Shown piece by piece: positions 35,537 through 47,804 of a DNA stretch of 64,000 bases. Positions within the stretch are counted from its first letter, which is position 1. Every line of letters begins with the position of its first letter. The position numbers and the translations under genes were made by a program. Under the pieces are notes generated by a model that was not told the DNA's origin, ran no database searches, and saw only the letters and a program-made list of their open reading frames with translations. The stretch is from Tomocerus qinae (Eukaryota > Arthropoda > Collembola > Entomobryomorpha > Tomoceridae). Where the stretch lies: the NCBI GenBank assembly GCA_020055645.1, contig CM034546.1:35960001-36024000 (forward strand), read 5' to 3'.

Positions 35537-36534
35537 AAGAATTTTAATCTTATGATATTCGGAATGCGGTATACTATTTTACATGGTTGGTCTGCTTTCC
35601 GTTTCCGTTATATAGAAACAACAACCTATTATTATTTTCACTTTCCAAGCTAAACACTCGATCCACCCTACAAACCTAGCCTGATTTATGATAATCTAAT
35701 CAAAGGGTGGGATGAGTACAAAGCCTCCCACTCGAGACCTTCTTATCTTTCCACCTGCACAGTTAGAATACATTTAATTTTTTATAATATATCATGTCTA
35801 ATGATATTATTTAATACTATAAAACTTGTGTTTTTTATGCCTGACAGTTTAATTATTTAAGTCAAACGAGATCTGAGTAACATTTGGCAGAAAAACTAAA
35901 TTATAAAAATTAGTGAATGAATGATTACTCCAATTTTAATAAAATTGGTAACCTCCTCGGTTTTAAATCATTTAGAATTACAATGCTCTATTTTTATGTA
36001 ATTACTTATGAATTGAATCATATCAAATAAATCAAACAATAAAAGTAAGCAGATAAATAAAAGTGTATATAGTTGTATCTGTTATACACATTGAAAATAC
36101 CATGAGATTTGTGACATAATAAGGCAAGACTTCTTAAATCCCTTGCTTCTTCCAGGTATGCAAACCAACTTAGCTACTGATGCAATTAATCATTGTAGTG
36201 AAAAATGTAATTGTACAAAAAAAATTTCCAGCCACTACTACTTTATTTTATTTGGATTCTTAATAAATATGATCAATCAGTCGACTATAAGGAAGTGTTG
36301 AGAATGGGAACCATTTTATAGTGATGTCCGCATACAAGCTGTCTTCAGCTAAAGAATGGTTTGAGTGAATCATTATTAAGGTTTTCACGTGATTATCCAT
36401 TTTGTATATAACTAACTCTAGTCTTCGATGGCCGTACTATTGCCACATTTATTATTACTTTATTACTGACAATCGCCTTATACGGTTTTCTATTGAGTAA
36501 AATTTAATATTAATCTTAATAATATTAATTCAGA

Positions 36535-36680
36535 GACGGCTCAATTTGGTACTAGCAGTAGTTGTAGTTTTATTATATAAAAGCAAAAGTAATATTAATG
36601 TAATACTGGTTATTATGAGTTCGTAGTTCGTGGAATGATAATTTTGTAATTAATGATTTTCCTTCAATCCGCACAATATT
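36535..36680 (+). repeat. C-family upstream segment, orphan copy
   Basis: AGACGGCTCAATTTGGTA, then GTAATACTGGTTATTATGAG, GTTCGTAG.TCGTGGAA and AATGATTTTCCTTCAAT match the segments before C2 (40690) and C3 (59815). Here no C-type receptor follows; receptor D begins about 540 bases downstream. This suggests a lost C unit or a D gene that took over the region. Confidence 0.6.
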
Positions 36681-36964
36681 TAAAGCTATTATGATAATTT
36701 TACTTATTACTAATAATAATAAATGAATGTAGGAAAACACGTGGCCATAAAACTTGTAATACCGGAAAACACTCGATTAGAAAATGCTTTTAAGACAGTG
36801 TACAATTTTAGCTCAAAAATACAAATGAAATTGTAGCAGGAACTTAAACGTAATATAATAATATTATTATACTAACTTGTAGTAAACATTATACGAATGT
36901 AAAATTAAAAACTTCCTGTGTTCAGTGCTAGTCAAGTAAAAACTTCATTAACATAAACATTGAA

Positions 36965-37135
36965 GCAGACAAGTATCTAGAAATTTGGTCCAAGAAGGCG
37001 CAAACCAAAAATAATTCCAAAAATAAGCCATTATTGCGCAAAAATCGAAACAATTTGGCAGTTTTTGTCCTTTTTGGGAAAAACATTTCCTTTTCTCAGA
37101 TTTAGACGCCCAGCACTCCCCATGGATACGTGCTT
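36965..37135. repeat. Dispersed MITE-like repeat ending GGATACGTGC
   Basis: In reverse orientation it matches 62940-63085: TCTAAATCTGAGAAAA, then GGACAAAAACTGCAA-type and TTATTTTTGG blocks. One end carries GGATACGTGCTT, also seen at the end of the tiny insertion at 54610-54643 and, as GAATACGTGCCT, near 63075. It abuts the truncated start of receptor D. Confidence 0.6.
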
Positions 37136-38418
37136 ACATTGACGTGTAAGATGGCTACTCCGTCTGGGAAGAAATACGTCACATTTATTCCCATATAAAT
37201 ACCAATTTTATAAATTTGGTTGGATTTTTTAAACTAACTCCTTTTGACTGGGATAATGTAAAATTTTCTTTGCGCTTATGTCGAAGTAAGTTTCAATTTG
37301 TAGTTTGGTTCTTTAATTATTGGTGGATAGGAATAGTTTTTTTGTATGGAATCTTTCGTTTGCTCCAAGAATTGATTAACCCCGGGGACTCATTTCAAGG
37401 GCACAAAATTGCTTTTTATGTTCTATATTGCATTTGTGCTTTTATGTTGGTCGTCGTTGACTCTGTAATGTTCTTCTTGGGGAACGATATGTTGTCATTC
37501 ATCAGATTGGGAACTGCATTTATCAAAAAATATCAAGGTAAGTCTTCATAAAATGTTAAATATTGAGGACTATGACAGTAAATGTAAATTTTGGGAGTAG
37601 AAATTTGTATGGCACACACGACTTTTGTATGGGAGAGCTAAACATAGATAGTGTGACTTTGTATGGCGGTTTGACTTTGTACAGTGGTTTATGACTTTGT
37701 ATGGAGGCATTGAAATTGTACGGTTTGTTATGTATTAGGTAGGCACCGGAGCAGACACAAAAGCCTATGTTAAAAATGGGTTATGGCTACTATGTACCCA
37801 AATGCCGGATGTACTACTTAGTGGCATAGCTTGTGCATCAGATATTCTAATTTTGACAAACATGACCTTTGACCCTTTATGAAGTACTCGGCTGCCAAAA
37901 TATGTAATTATTTGACCTCTACAATATCTTTAGCTTGCGAACGACATCTTACAAAAGCATTTTTCGACGAAAAATGAAATTTGACCTCTGACATCTTGTT
38001 GAGATCAACAATATCGAAAATCCATTTCTGCCCATTAACCATAATTTATAAAGGGCTTTAATTTCAATCCATTAGAATTTTGATAAAAAAATTTCTTGTG
38101 TGAAAAACTGCCCATTTCAAAATTTATTTCGTAATTTTGAAAGGGAAGAAATGCGAATTTTTCACAAATTCAAAAAACAGCTGGAGATATGCTAATGGTC
38201 GACATGTGGTCCAAGTTTCATCCAAATCGGTTCAGTAGTTTCGGTCCTATTTCATATTCCGATTTGGAGGTGTTTTTCTACATAGCCCCTGAAGTACAGA
38301 AAAATTAATTTTTTTGACTAAATGTTTGTTCACTTCCATAAAGCGGACATAAAAAAGTACTTAGTAATGTTTTTGAACATCTCGGGTTTTTTATTTTCCC
38401 ATATCAAATAATTTCTGT

Positions 38419-38840
38419 CACAACCATTATCAGGAGGGAAACCCGGGTTAGACTGAAAGAGACCCGTTTCCTTGTATTCCTGACTCTGGTTCGGCTCAGT
38501 TTACCTAAAACTACTAAGATTTATGATCGCGATGGAGTGAAATGACTGCACAAAGAGAGAACAACGAGATTTGGACACAGACAAAAGCATAAGTTTATTG
38601 TGACTGAAATGTGACACGATCTGATTTACTCTAAGTTCCCTAAAACCCGAAAATGACTGACTGACGACGACGAGGATTCCCTACCACTGTGACTGACGAG
38701 GGTTCACGACCAACTGTGGAGTGAGTCTCCGTCTCCCCGAGTATATGGAGTCTCGAAGTGAGAGGTAGGAGGTCAATTAGAATATTAGAGACGTGATGTT
38801 AATGAGGGTGATAGTGGGTGGTGAGGAGCCTCCTCACACC
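38419..38840. other. GC-richer insert within element copy 2
   Basis: Homology between the two element copies stops at CAAATAATTTCTGTC (about 38404-38418). The next 420 bases are less AT-rich and contain words such as GACTGACGAC and CCTCGTC-like blocks, ending GAGGAGCCTCCTCACACC. It could be a solo LTR or another nested insertion. I found no clear terminal repeats. Confidence 0.4.
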
Positions 38841-38842
38841 AT

Positions 38843-39102
38843 ACAAATTCATTATTCCCATACAAATTCATTATTTCCATACATATTCATTATTCACAAA
38901 CAAATGCATCATTTCCATACAAATTCATTATTCCTATAGAAATTGATTATTCCCATACAAATTCATTATTCCCATACAAATTCATTATTCCCATACAAAT
39001 TCATTATTCCCATACAAATTCATTATTCCCATACAAATTCATTATTCCCCTACAAATTCATTATTCCCATACAAATTCATTATTCCCCTACAAATTCATT
39101 AG
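38843..39102. repeat. 19-bp tandem array (CCATACAAATTCATTATTC)
   Basis: About 13 near-identical head-to-tail 19-base units, with occasional C/T or A changes and one unit lacking bases. The unit contains CATACAAATT, which is also the complement of the element's own terminal ATTTGTATG. The array therefore probably grew from the element's terminal sequence. Confidence 0.85.
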
Positions 39103-40102
39103 GCAAGTCATAACACACCATACAAAGTCACACTAAATGTATATGTCAAAACCCCCCTTACAAAAATCATTTGTGTGCCATACAAATTAATTGGCATCTG
39201 TAAATTTTTTGGCTAAATTCCGTATACTTTTGTAGTAAACATATTTTTGGCAGTAATTAGTAAAGTTTAATTTATCAAATGGAGGCAATAATTATTTGTT
39301 ATATAGGTTCCATAACCCACAGGAAAAGATATATGGAAAAGCAGTTGGCGGTTGCTAAATTGACAAAAACAGTTATGCAAAGTCGTTTTTTGTATGACCA
39401 TTCCTGCCATTGTTGTTGCTGCAGTTCATGTAGTGATAGGCGGTGATTTGGATCCAATTAATAGATTTTTGCTTGAAAACTTCCCTGAAGAATTGAGAAA
39501 CCATTTTCTTTTTCAAATTATAGTTATCATTGTTTTCTTATACGCCGTATCACACGCTGCCACGTCATTAATATTTGGATTCTACTTCCCGTTTATTTAT
39601 TTCACACAAGCTAACTTGCATCTTCAAGATATTTGTCAGATCGATAAAATAAATAAAGAGAAGCAGAGAGCAGCATTGTTGGCTTACAAATCCATGAGTC
39701 TACTCAGTCGCCGTTTCAATGAAAATCTTTCGTTTGTCATGGGATTGGAACTAATCCTTTTCAATATTATCTATCATACGTTGATCACATTCTGCGTCGT
39801 TAAATTCGTCAATATTGTACCACCAATAGGATATGCCTTCTTGCCAATGATTTTTTGTTTGGTTCTCATGGTAGAAAAAGTAATGTTGACGAAAATCGGA
39901 GAGTCATCTGAACAATCAAATATCGTTCTCCAAACCTGGAAAAGTTACTTCCACTCTAAATTGATGCGAAAATCGTTAAAGTCACTTAAATTCTTTTGGC
40001 CCGGAATTTTTCAACTGGTTTATTATCAAAGGATCTACTACAGTCACATTTATGAAACTCGTTGTTGATAATAGTATTGATTTAATTCTAACTATCGATT
40101 AA

Positions 40103-41440
40103 TAGTAAAAGCTAACTTAGCCAATACCCATAAAAATATTGTGAATAATGAATGTATTTTAAAAACTATTTGTTGTTTATTATATCTAATACTGCCACTA
40201 CTAGAAATAAGGTCTACGTCTAGGTGCACTTCTAACGTTAATAAACACATAATAAATAAGTGATTTTCATGATCCGCCCTTAACTATATATATTTAGGAC
40301 ATCATACGGTGTATGGATTAGCAAATTAAGATTAAGGTTCTAAATAATGTAATTTTGATTTCATGAAGCAAGAATGAAGGCACAAAATTAATTCCTGGTT
40401 CGTATGCCATTAATATTATTAATTTCATTTTCTTCCTAGTTTCAGCGTCGTTCCTTTGTAAAAATGTTTACTGATTGAATTTCCTGTAAAACTAACATTG
40501 GCATCAGGTTAATACGAACAAGGTGAGATTATTTTTTAACTTTAGCCCTAATTTTTTAATTGAGAAAGCTGGTAAAGTGCTTTTTCTTATTTTGACTAAC
40601 TTTTGCTTGCCTGAAACTCATAAATTGAATGTTACCTTATGAAAAGTAAGGCTATACTTAGTTTTCTATTGACTAAAATTTAATGTTAACCTTAATAATA
40701 ACCATTTTAAGACGACTCAATTTGGTAGTGTTGCCTTAACTGTAGTTAATTATAGAGGGTATCCCCTAATCATGTGAATACCAGCCAATATGGTTAATGT
40801 AATTCTAGTTATTATTTGAGTTAGTGGAATTTTTAATTCTGTAATGAATGGTTTTGACTGAACTTCCTTCAAGTTTAATATAATATTTTTGATTCTCAAA
40901 CATATTAATATTAGTATTTTAGCGTTCATTTCTGTGGGTAGGCTTCTTCAATAAGATATATAATGACTGCATAATATTTATGTAGCAAGTAGGAACTACT
41001 TGAAATTATGTATTTTAGTTACATATTATATTTTGTAATTTCAAATGGTGGAATTTTCTTTAATGACATGTCAGAATTATTTATCCTTCGTAATATAGAG
41101 TTATTTAGGACCGTACTTATATATAACCCTCAGGAATATGACTTTCAGTACAATCCTTGTACACAAGAGCCTCGGATTACCTGATAAATACTCAGACACA
41201 AGTGAATATGTCATCGTTTCAGAATCAAAGTCGTAAAACATTTAACGTTTAAAAATATCAATATTTTCTATATTTATTCTTGCTATTGGTAATTTGTCTT
41301 TTCGCATTGGGTGAAAACTTATATACATACGTTAGGTTTCAGGTTAGAAATTAGAATGCGGCAGATTATCACATATTCGCTTTTATAGCATATGCGAAAA
41401 AAATTCCTTTGGTACTGATTGGATACAGTTTAGTTTAAAA
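40103..41440. other. Intergenic between receptors D and C2
   Basis: No gene recognised apart from the C-family upstream segment at 40690-40870. The C2 promoter should lie at the right end. Confidence 0.5.
40690..40870 (+). repeat. C-family upstream segment, copy before C2
   Basis: AGACGACTCAATTTGGTA, TTATTTGAGTTAGTGGAA and TCTGTAATGAATGGTTTT match the equivalent blocks at 36535 and 59815. It is located about 600-750 bases before the C2 start codon. Confidence 0.55.
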
Positions 41441-43095
41441 ATGGTAACAGCATGGTCAATGAAAATATTATACTGGTACGTAAGTTGGGGTAACTTTTGG
41501 TGGAGCGTCCCATTTACATGGGATAAGAAAGGTAGAATAAAATATGTAAAGTTCTCTGCAGACAAATTCATCAGAGCAAAATGGTACATGTTCATCCTGT
41601 ACACACATTTATATTGGCTTTACAATTTTACAAGAGGTGTCTACGAAACCGTTTGTGGGGATAGAATTTTATCATCGCTCTTCTACGTCTTCACTATGGC
41701 TTTGACCATTCCAATGACAACGGTGCACATTACACTCTGGAAAAAACAAATATTGTTAGAGTGTCTCAACGATCTGATTCATACAACCACTAAACTGCGC
41801 AGTAAGTACGAATTTTTAATTAGGAAAATAAAGAACAATTATTTATGAGTTCAATTACTTTAATAAATAATCAAAGTATCGTTACTAATAATTATAATGC
41901 AATAATAACTTTAACGAATTTGATTTATTTTTAATTTCCGCTAATTTAGGCAGTTAATATTAATCAGTTTTATTTAATTTCATATGATTTTGATAGTTAA
42001 TTAATATTGATAATTTTGACAGATTAAATATTACAAGTTTACCAGGCCCTATAGCAGAAATGAGCACAGAGCACCCTTTACTCAGACGAGCTTCTGTTAT
42101 GACTTGCAGTTCTTTAGAAGAAAATTTAAAATAAATTGGCGACATAAGTGAAAACAAGATGAAAGATTTTTTAAATAATACCTGTTTAATACAGAGATGT
42201 ACTTCAAAAGGAGATACCGAAACCGATACGTTGCTTTGGATGCACTCCTATTGAACGGCCTGACGATCACCGTAACCAGTCCGTTGCTATTTGGAGTTGG
42301 AATAATAATTATACGTCCGTTCACGCCGTTTCTCTTAACATCACTTCTGGATCATGGCAGCTATATTCTATTCATTCCTCTGGCAACATTGCACATTTGG
42401 TTTGTATTCGGTGCATTTGCCTTTACCATGATGCATGCAGCAATTGTACTGGTATTTGGCTTCTCACTTCTACCGATTTTCGACGAACTGAGGTAACTTA
42501 CTAAATTGTCGATTCTCATGCATTGATTTAAAAAATGTAAATATATTTAAAGTTAAAAAAGGTTCTTTATTTTTATCAAACATCAATTTTTCAGGTTTGA
42601 CAAGGATATTTATCGTACGGTTCATGAATTCGAGAAATTGAAAAAGTATGCCAGATATACAGATTGTGCCAGTTGAGTATTAAAAAAGTCAATGCAGTCT
42701 ACTCATCGGTTGTTCTCATCTTACAATTTATATACAAAAGACAAGTATACTTGTCATACTTCTTGGCCATCGTCAACTATTCTCACTTCGACAACACATT
42801 GCTACTGGCTTTAATCTTCTGGGCTACTTTGCAAAATTTTACTTGGGCGACGATCCTCTATACCGCTTGCCATACATTTGAAGACAGCTCCTCTACAATC
42901 GACTCATGGAAAAAATTTCCCAACGCCAACTATTCATGGTTCCAGAAAAGGATATTCAAGAAGTTTATTAAGTCCTGCCAACCATGTCCAATTCAAGTAG
43001 GACGATATGCCATCATTCGGAGAAGCAAAATCATGAAATTTCTATATTCTATAAGTCTGGGAACGATGGAATCAATTTTGACATTCCGCAAATGA
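41441..43095 (+). pseudogene. Gustatory-type receptor C2, single-base frameshift
   Basis: Exons are 41441-41801 (phase 1), 42195-42492 (phase 2) and 42595-43095. Exons 1 and 2 are intact: MVTAWSMKILYWYVSWGNF at the start, and LDALLLNGLTITVTSPLLF in exon 2. At 42625-42635 C2 reads GAATTCGAGAAATTG where C3 has GAATTCCGAGAAATT. Loss of one C leads to a TGA at 42674. The next frame then carries the conserved last third (VLILQFIYKRQVYLSYFLAI to SISLGTMESILTFRK). With the missing base it would be a normal receptor of about 386 residues. C2 is the least damaged C member, so this indel is worth resequencing before calling the gene dead. Confidence 0.8.
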
Positions 43096-43216
43096 ATCGG
43101 CATAAATATAAGAAGAAGCAACTTTATAAAGTTATTTTCTCTGCCTTATAATATTAGGTTTCAAGGTTAGATTAGACTAGGTAAAATTATAGGCTGGTTA
43201 GATGATGGGGCTGGTA

Positions 43217-44463
43217 TGTATGTATGTATGTATGTATGTATTATAAGGGGTTGTCATCAGCCTATTGAGTAGAACTGACGACAAGGGCGCAGGCCGCCTG
43301 TACGGGCCTATTGCCAACTCCCCTGGCGACAACTTTGATTCCCGGCAGGCTCTGCCCCACCATACCAGTGCTTAGATATGGCGTTTTAGCAGCAGCACCT
43401 GCCACCACAAAATAAAATAAGAAAAGAACGAAATTGGGCACCCCGCCCCACCTACCTCATCTTGCGGTCCAGGGGGATTGGGATTCTAGGGTTCCTTTTA
43501 GCCCCCTATTCTCCGGTTCTGGCAGTTCTTGCTGCCACGTCGGCAGTATACCTGCGCTGCTTTGGGAAGTGGTTACTCATAAAATATGATCCCCACTTAC
43601 GCACGTAAATGGAGTACGTTGAGACAGGTTGGCTCTGCAGCTCCCCATCTCTTTCATGCAGTCCTCATTTCTGAGTACTGATTCCTGGACACGGTTGACA
43701 TGTGTCCTAGGATTTCAATGGGAGCCATCAAATAGCCCCACCCGAAACCAAGAGAGAGGCCAGGCGGCGGCTATACACGGCGGTATGGTAAGGCACCCCG
43801 GGGAAAGAGCCAATGTGAGACCCCCGGTACAGACTCCCCAATCCGCGGCAGTCCCCCCCGCATGACCACGCCCACAATCCCGAGTAGCACCACCCGACAC
43901 CCCCATTAAAATCCACCCGCATCAATTAAAAACGAATAAAATTTTTACCGTGCATGAGGTTGGGTGTATGAATTATGGGCAGAGTGCAGTGGCGCAATGC
44001 ATCATCGTCTCATGCCCAACATCACACACACAACACAGTCTCGAGTTCATGATGTTGATACATGAACAACTTGAGAAAAATGTTGGTCATGTTTCATTCC
44101 AGAAAGGCGGCCCTGCGACATCTTGTGGTCACTGTCAACAAGTAGCACATTACTCTGTGTGCCCCCGAGATGGCGCAGTGCCGAAGTTCCCAGCAATGAC
44201 CATGAACCTGATAAAACGAAAAAGTTTGTTTTCTTCACTGCACAATTAATGGTAAATTAAATACGATAAAGTAAAAACCACAAAGTTGGACCACTTACCT
44301 GAGGTACAGCCTTACAGTTTTACACTTTTGAAAATGCCTAGAAAATCCTAAAAATAGGAATTTCCAGGCATTTTCTTCAATCGACGGACACGGTAAAAAC
44401 CCAGATGTGCCTGGTTCAAACGCCCGCGCCAATCTTTTTTTTTTTTTTTTTTTTTTTTTTTTC
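43217..44463. mobile_element. GC-rich retroposon-like insertion with 12-bp target duplication
   Basis: A perfect 12-bp direct repeat ATGGGGCTGGTA flanks it (43205-43216 and 44464-44475). The left end starts with a (TATG)n run and the right end is a run of about 28 T. Base composition is much richer in G+C than anything nearby. Close to the right end are GGTTCAAACGC, a Pol III B-box-like motif, and a near-perfect hairpin (44330-44375). A long target duplication plus simple-repeat/homopolymer ends indicate target-primed insertion (LINE/SINE type). No reverse transcriptase is present, so it is non-autonomous or truncated. Frames at 43629-43865 and 43950-44249 have no recognised motif. Confidence 0.75.
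44330..44375. repeat. Short near-perfect hairpin in the GC-rich insertion
   Basis: GAAAATGCCTaGAAAaTCCTA pairs with TAGGAatTTCcAGGCATTTTC around an AAAA loop, a stem of about 20 bp with one or two bulges. It lies about 90 bases from the right end of the insertion. Retroposon 3' hairpins can be recognised by a partner reverse transcriptase; that role here is speculation. Confidence 0.6.
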
Positions 44464-44475
44464 ATGGGGCTGGTA

Positions 44476-46037
44476 CTTTTATTAGTTCAGTAAAATAAGT
44501 ATTCATAACTTATTATAGCCAATTGAAGTAGACTACTTCAAATTATTTTGATTGTTGTATGTTACCTAACTGAGTAGCTTCCGGCTTTAACCTTGATATT
44601 GTAAAAGTATTCCTACTACATTATTTTATTGTAATACTTACTTACTTTACTTAGGTATAACATGTCCTTGTATGCTCAGTGTATACATTTTTCATTTGTT
44701 TACTTCTCTTTGTGTATGATTCGAAAGATAAGTGAACCTGCTAGCTGCGTAACCATAAATAAACCTAAAGCAACGAGACTAACTATTCTGCTAATCGATA
44801 GCAAAATAAAAAAAGGTTCTCACGGTTCAAGTGTGATTGAGTTGCACATTACCCTGTATTTACCAATAAAACTTTACAACTTTAGTTATCATCTCATTTC
44901 TTCCATTTAAAGAAAATCTCAAAAATTTTGGCAGCTGCAAATAGTATTGTAATAGATAATAGTATATTATATAATATGGTAGTATTAGATACCATAGTAG
45001 CTATATTAAACTATTTATAGCCACTTAAGATCAAAATATGATTTTCTTTCATAACACTGTACAATGCCAGGACATGGCATTAGTTAAAATTCATGTCAAA
45101 TTGAGTTTGTTACATTTTTTCCAATTTGCTTGAAACAAAAACAAAGATAAAATAAATTGTTATAATCAAATTTGTTGATAAATCGCCTTTTGTAATTTCC
45201 ACAACTTAAAAACAGTTATGCTGTTGTATGTAGCATCACTGTTTACCCAACTTAATCTACAATAACTTAGATAAGGACTAAAGTTGACAGACTCTGCCAG
45301 ATTCTGAATAAACACTGATTCATAAACATGTGCAATAATTGCCTGTAAATGCATTAACAGCACCAATCACCTTTCTCGGGAAGAAAGCTGTTTCTCATAT
45401 TAAATCAATAAAAGAGCATCCGCTTACATTGTTGTTTAAGCTATTAATGCCATATGTAATGTGTATGTATGCGAATATATGCCTCCTCCAACATTACTGT
45501 ATCGTGTATCCTGAATTCTGACAAATATAAACAAATATTGAATAACAACGTCAACTGTTTCCTTATTTCGTCGTTCCATGTTTATTGAATCTCAATTTAG
45601 GAAACATTGGATTTTCTGGTTCAAGCTTGTTTTTCAAAAACAATTTCGGAAATGGTTCAATCAGAACATGAAAAAGGCAAAAAGGTTCATTTTTGTCTTT
45701 TTGGTTGCCTTTTTGTCCAGCAAAATTAGCAAAAAGGTATTTGTTTGCCTTTTTGGTTATTTTTAATTAAATTAAATAAATTGCTATTTTTGGATTCCAT
45801 ATGACATTTTGAACTTATTTGGGTTTACAGGAAAACTTTGTTACATTAATATATTTTCTACGATTTCCGGGGGAAAGCCTTCTGATGCGACCGCGTAGCT
45901 AAATGTAGCTGTTTACGAGTGTATAAATAAGCAACGTTCTAAATTCCTATATTCATGTTTGAGAATAATGTAAAAAAACAATATAGAGAAATTCCTAAAG
46001 CCTTCACAGTCATCTTGTTTGCTGCATGAGTCATGAG
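44476..46037. other. Intergenic with low-complexity tract
   Basis: No gene recognised. About 45670-45770 is a GCAAAAAGG/CCTTTTTGC tract like that at 1388-1485. Frames at 44662-44910 and 45339-45521 show no motif. Confidence 0.5.
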
Positions 46038-46959
46038 TAGAGCATCCAGTCCCTAGAAATGAGTCCCGGGAATTCCCGGGAGTCTCGAGACTTTTTTCAC
46101 AAGACTGGCTTACTCAGTCTCGGGAAATTTTCGAAAATTTAAGCTTTTTATTCAATAAAGTTTTGGATAATAAGTAGCTTTAACAATTTCTGAAATTATT
46201 AATTTTTTAAAAGCTAGCTTGAAGGGTATTAATAATTTCGCTTTCACATTATCATGTTCGCAAAAAACCTGCATTTAAAAATAAATTAATTCGGGTTGCA
46301 AATTTTCCCAGTATTTATATAGTTATGGTCATAGAAATTCTTGTTATAGAACATAGAAATGAAGCTACCGTGTCTTTCAATGTTATAATTTCTGAAACTG
46401 GCATTAAAAGTGTCATATTGTAAAAGTGCAGGAAATGAATGCTTTTTGTGCCCATATCTTCGCCTCAGATTACTTATGAAACTCAATCCAATCCTATACC
46501 GTAGTGTAGTATCATGTCATTTTCTATTTCGGTTTTGCAACGTCCACCCTAGACTCTATTGAGGGCTTCTATTTTTTTTATTTTCTTCTATTATTTTGCT
46601 TGGTGAAGGAACATGTAAATACGGTAATCAGTGGGCTGGAGTCTAGCACAGCCAGGTCAGTTCTACTTTCCTTGTAGCAGTAACAATCCTACTTTCAAAC
46701 AGGAAGCAATGGTGTGGCTGAGTAACAGGGATTGGCTCCAAGGAGATTTATGTTTTATTATTTAAGATGTTGCGTTATTTTATATGTTTTATGTGTGATT
46801 AGCAAACAAGTAAGGGAAAATGTTAGAAATAAGTTAGTTGATCAGAAATACTACTCCGGTCGATAGGACGTACATTTGTATTCCTCCGATAATTATGAAA
46901 TAAATTGTCAGATTTCTGTCCGAAGTCAGCTTTGTCTTTGTCTTATGTATGTTTGCTGA

Positions 46960-47430
46960 TTGTCAGTCAGTAACAAATGGCTTCCCAAAAAAAGTTCGGA
47001 TTGGGAATATAAAAGACATATTACAGATAAAACCGAAGCCGAAAACTTTATAAAAGGAATGTGGATATTTAATTATCGTAACTGTAATAAATCGGGTACA
47101 GTTAAATATTATTATTGTAGAAGTGGTGGTAAAAAGTGTCCCGCAATTGCCAAACTACATTTTGTTGAAGCTGTTCATTTGTGGGTGAAAGATAAGGAAC
47201 ATAGTCATATAGATGACATGCATGGTTTAGATACACAAACCAAAAAAGTTGTAACAGGACTACTGAGTGTAGGAGTGAACAAGCCAAACCAAATAACAGC
47301 TGCTTGTTCCCAAAAGAAATGTCCTACTCCTGAAAAGTCAAAATTGACCAATTTTCTACAGTACTACATTTCAGTAATGCTATTTCTTATTATAAATATA
47401 CTTACATATGAATATTTTCATTGTGACTGA
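46960..47430 (+). pseudogene. FLYWCH zinc-finger N-terminal part of a MULE-type transposase
   Basis: The frame encodes a FLYWCH finger: SDWEY... then MWIFNYRNCN, YYYCRSGGKKCPAIAKLHF and HLWVKDKEHSH, with the C-C-H-H zinc ligands in expected order. It is followed by the MULE-type linker (TGLLSVGVNKPNQI, then PEKSKLTNFLQ). FLYWCH domains bind DNA and precede the transposase in many animal Mutator-like elements. The frame ends soon after KLTNFLQ, and no catalytic domain follows. The likely ATG at 46977 (ATGGCTTCCC) is out of frame by one base because of an A-run just downstream (A7), a further sign of decay or a homopolymer error. Confidence 0.7.
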
Positions 47431-47804
47431 CGGGTATTACATAACTATACAGTATATTATATGTAACATTGTCTATCAATACATTTCAACATACACAATA
47501 TATACCGTATTTAATACAAACAAATACTAATGACTAATTGTTTTATGCGTAAAGGTCCATTCATTTGTGCGTAAAGAAAAGTTCCTTTACGTATTTAAGG
47601 ATAAGCTCCATTGTTTAAAGAAAATGTCATTAAATTTAAAGTATCATATTTCTGCAGTATTGTACATTTTAATTTAAAGGCTCATTCATTTAAACTACTG
47701 GTTAATTAAAAATAAGTCACTACATACTGGCATAAATGGCATGACATAAATAAATACTGTAATAAGCATCTTTCAGTTGTGCATCCAATACAATATTCAT
47801 TATA

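Larger units (their letters stand above)
35537..37215. other. Intergenic between receptors C1 and D
   Basis: Contains a C-family upstream segment without a following C gene (36535-36680) and a dispersed repeat (36965-37135) directly before receptor D's first exon. No gene recognised. Confidence 0.5.
37602..39188. mobile_element. Unclassified element, copy 2, inside receptor D intron
   Basis: The ends are the inverted repeat ATTTGTATGGCACACA near 37603 and its near-exact complement TGTGTGCCATACAAAT near 39173. A 10-bp direct repeat TGTAAATTTT flanks it (37583-37592, 39199-39208). 37740-38310 matches 20880-21440 of copy 1 in reverse. An extra GC-richer segment (about 38419-38840) and a 19-bp tandem array follow. 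No ORF for a transposase is visible. Confidence 0.65.
37216..40102 (+). pseudogene. Gustatory-type receptor D, N-terminally short with two frameshifts
   Basis: Exon 1 (from about 37216 to 37537, phase 1) covers FFKLTPFDWDNVKFSLRLC to KKYQ and aligns with receptor A/B from about residue 36. The first 35 residues and a start ATG are not found, and a dispersed repeat lies there. Exon 2 starts at 39307 after TATATAG. It reads GSITHRKRYMEKQ...VMQSRF and then shifts frame at the T-run near 39388. The long frame (MTIPAIVVAA..., GGDLDPINRFL) runs to about 40000, where a second extra T (TTCTTTTGG) shifts it again. The conserved C-terminus PEFFNWFIIKGSTTVTF ends at TAA 40102. Both indels are +1 in T-runs. 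The intron holds a 1.6-kb mobile element, so the gene is probably dead or poorly assembled. Confidence 0.75.

Noticed and set aside
38843-39102. Regular short repeats reminiscent of a CRISPR array
   Set aside because: Units are contiguous 19-mers without spacers, inside a eukaryotic intron. It is a simple tandem satellite.
43629-44249. Frames of 78 and 99 codons in the GC-rich insertion
   Set aside because: Frames are open on both strands because of GC-rich composition; no motif or homologue recognised.
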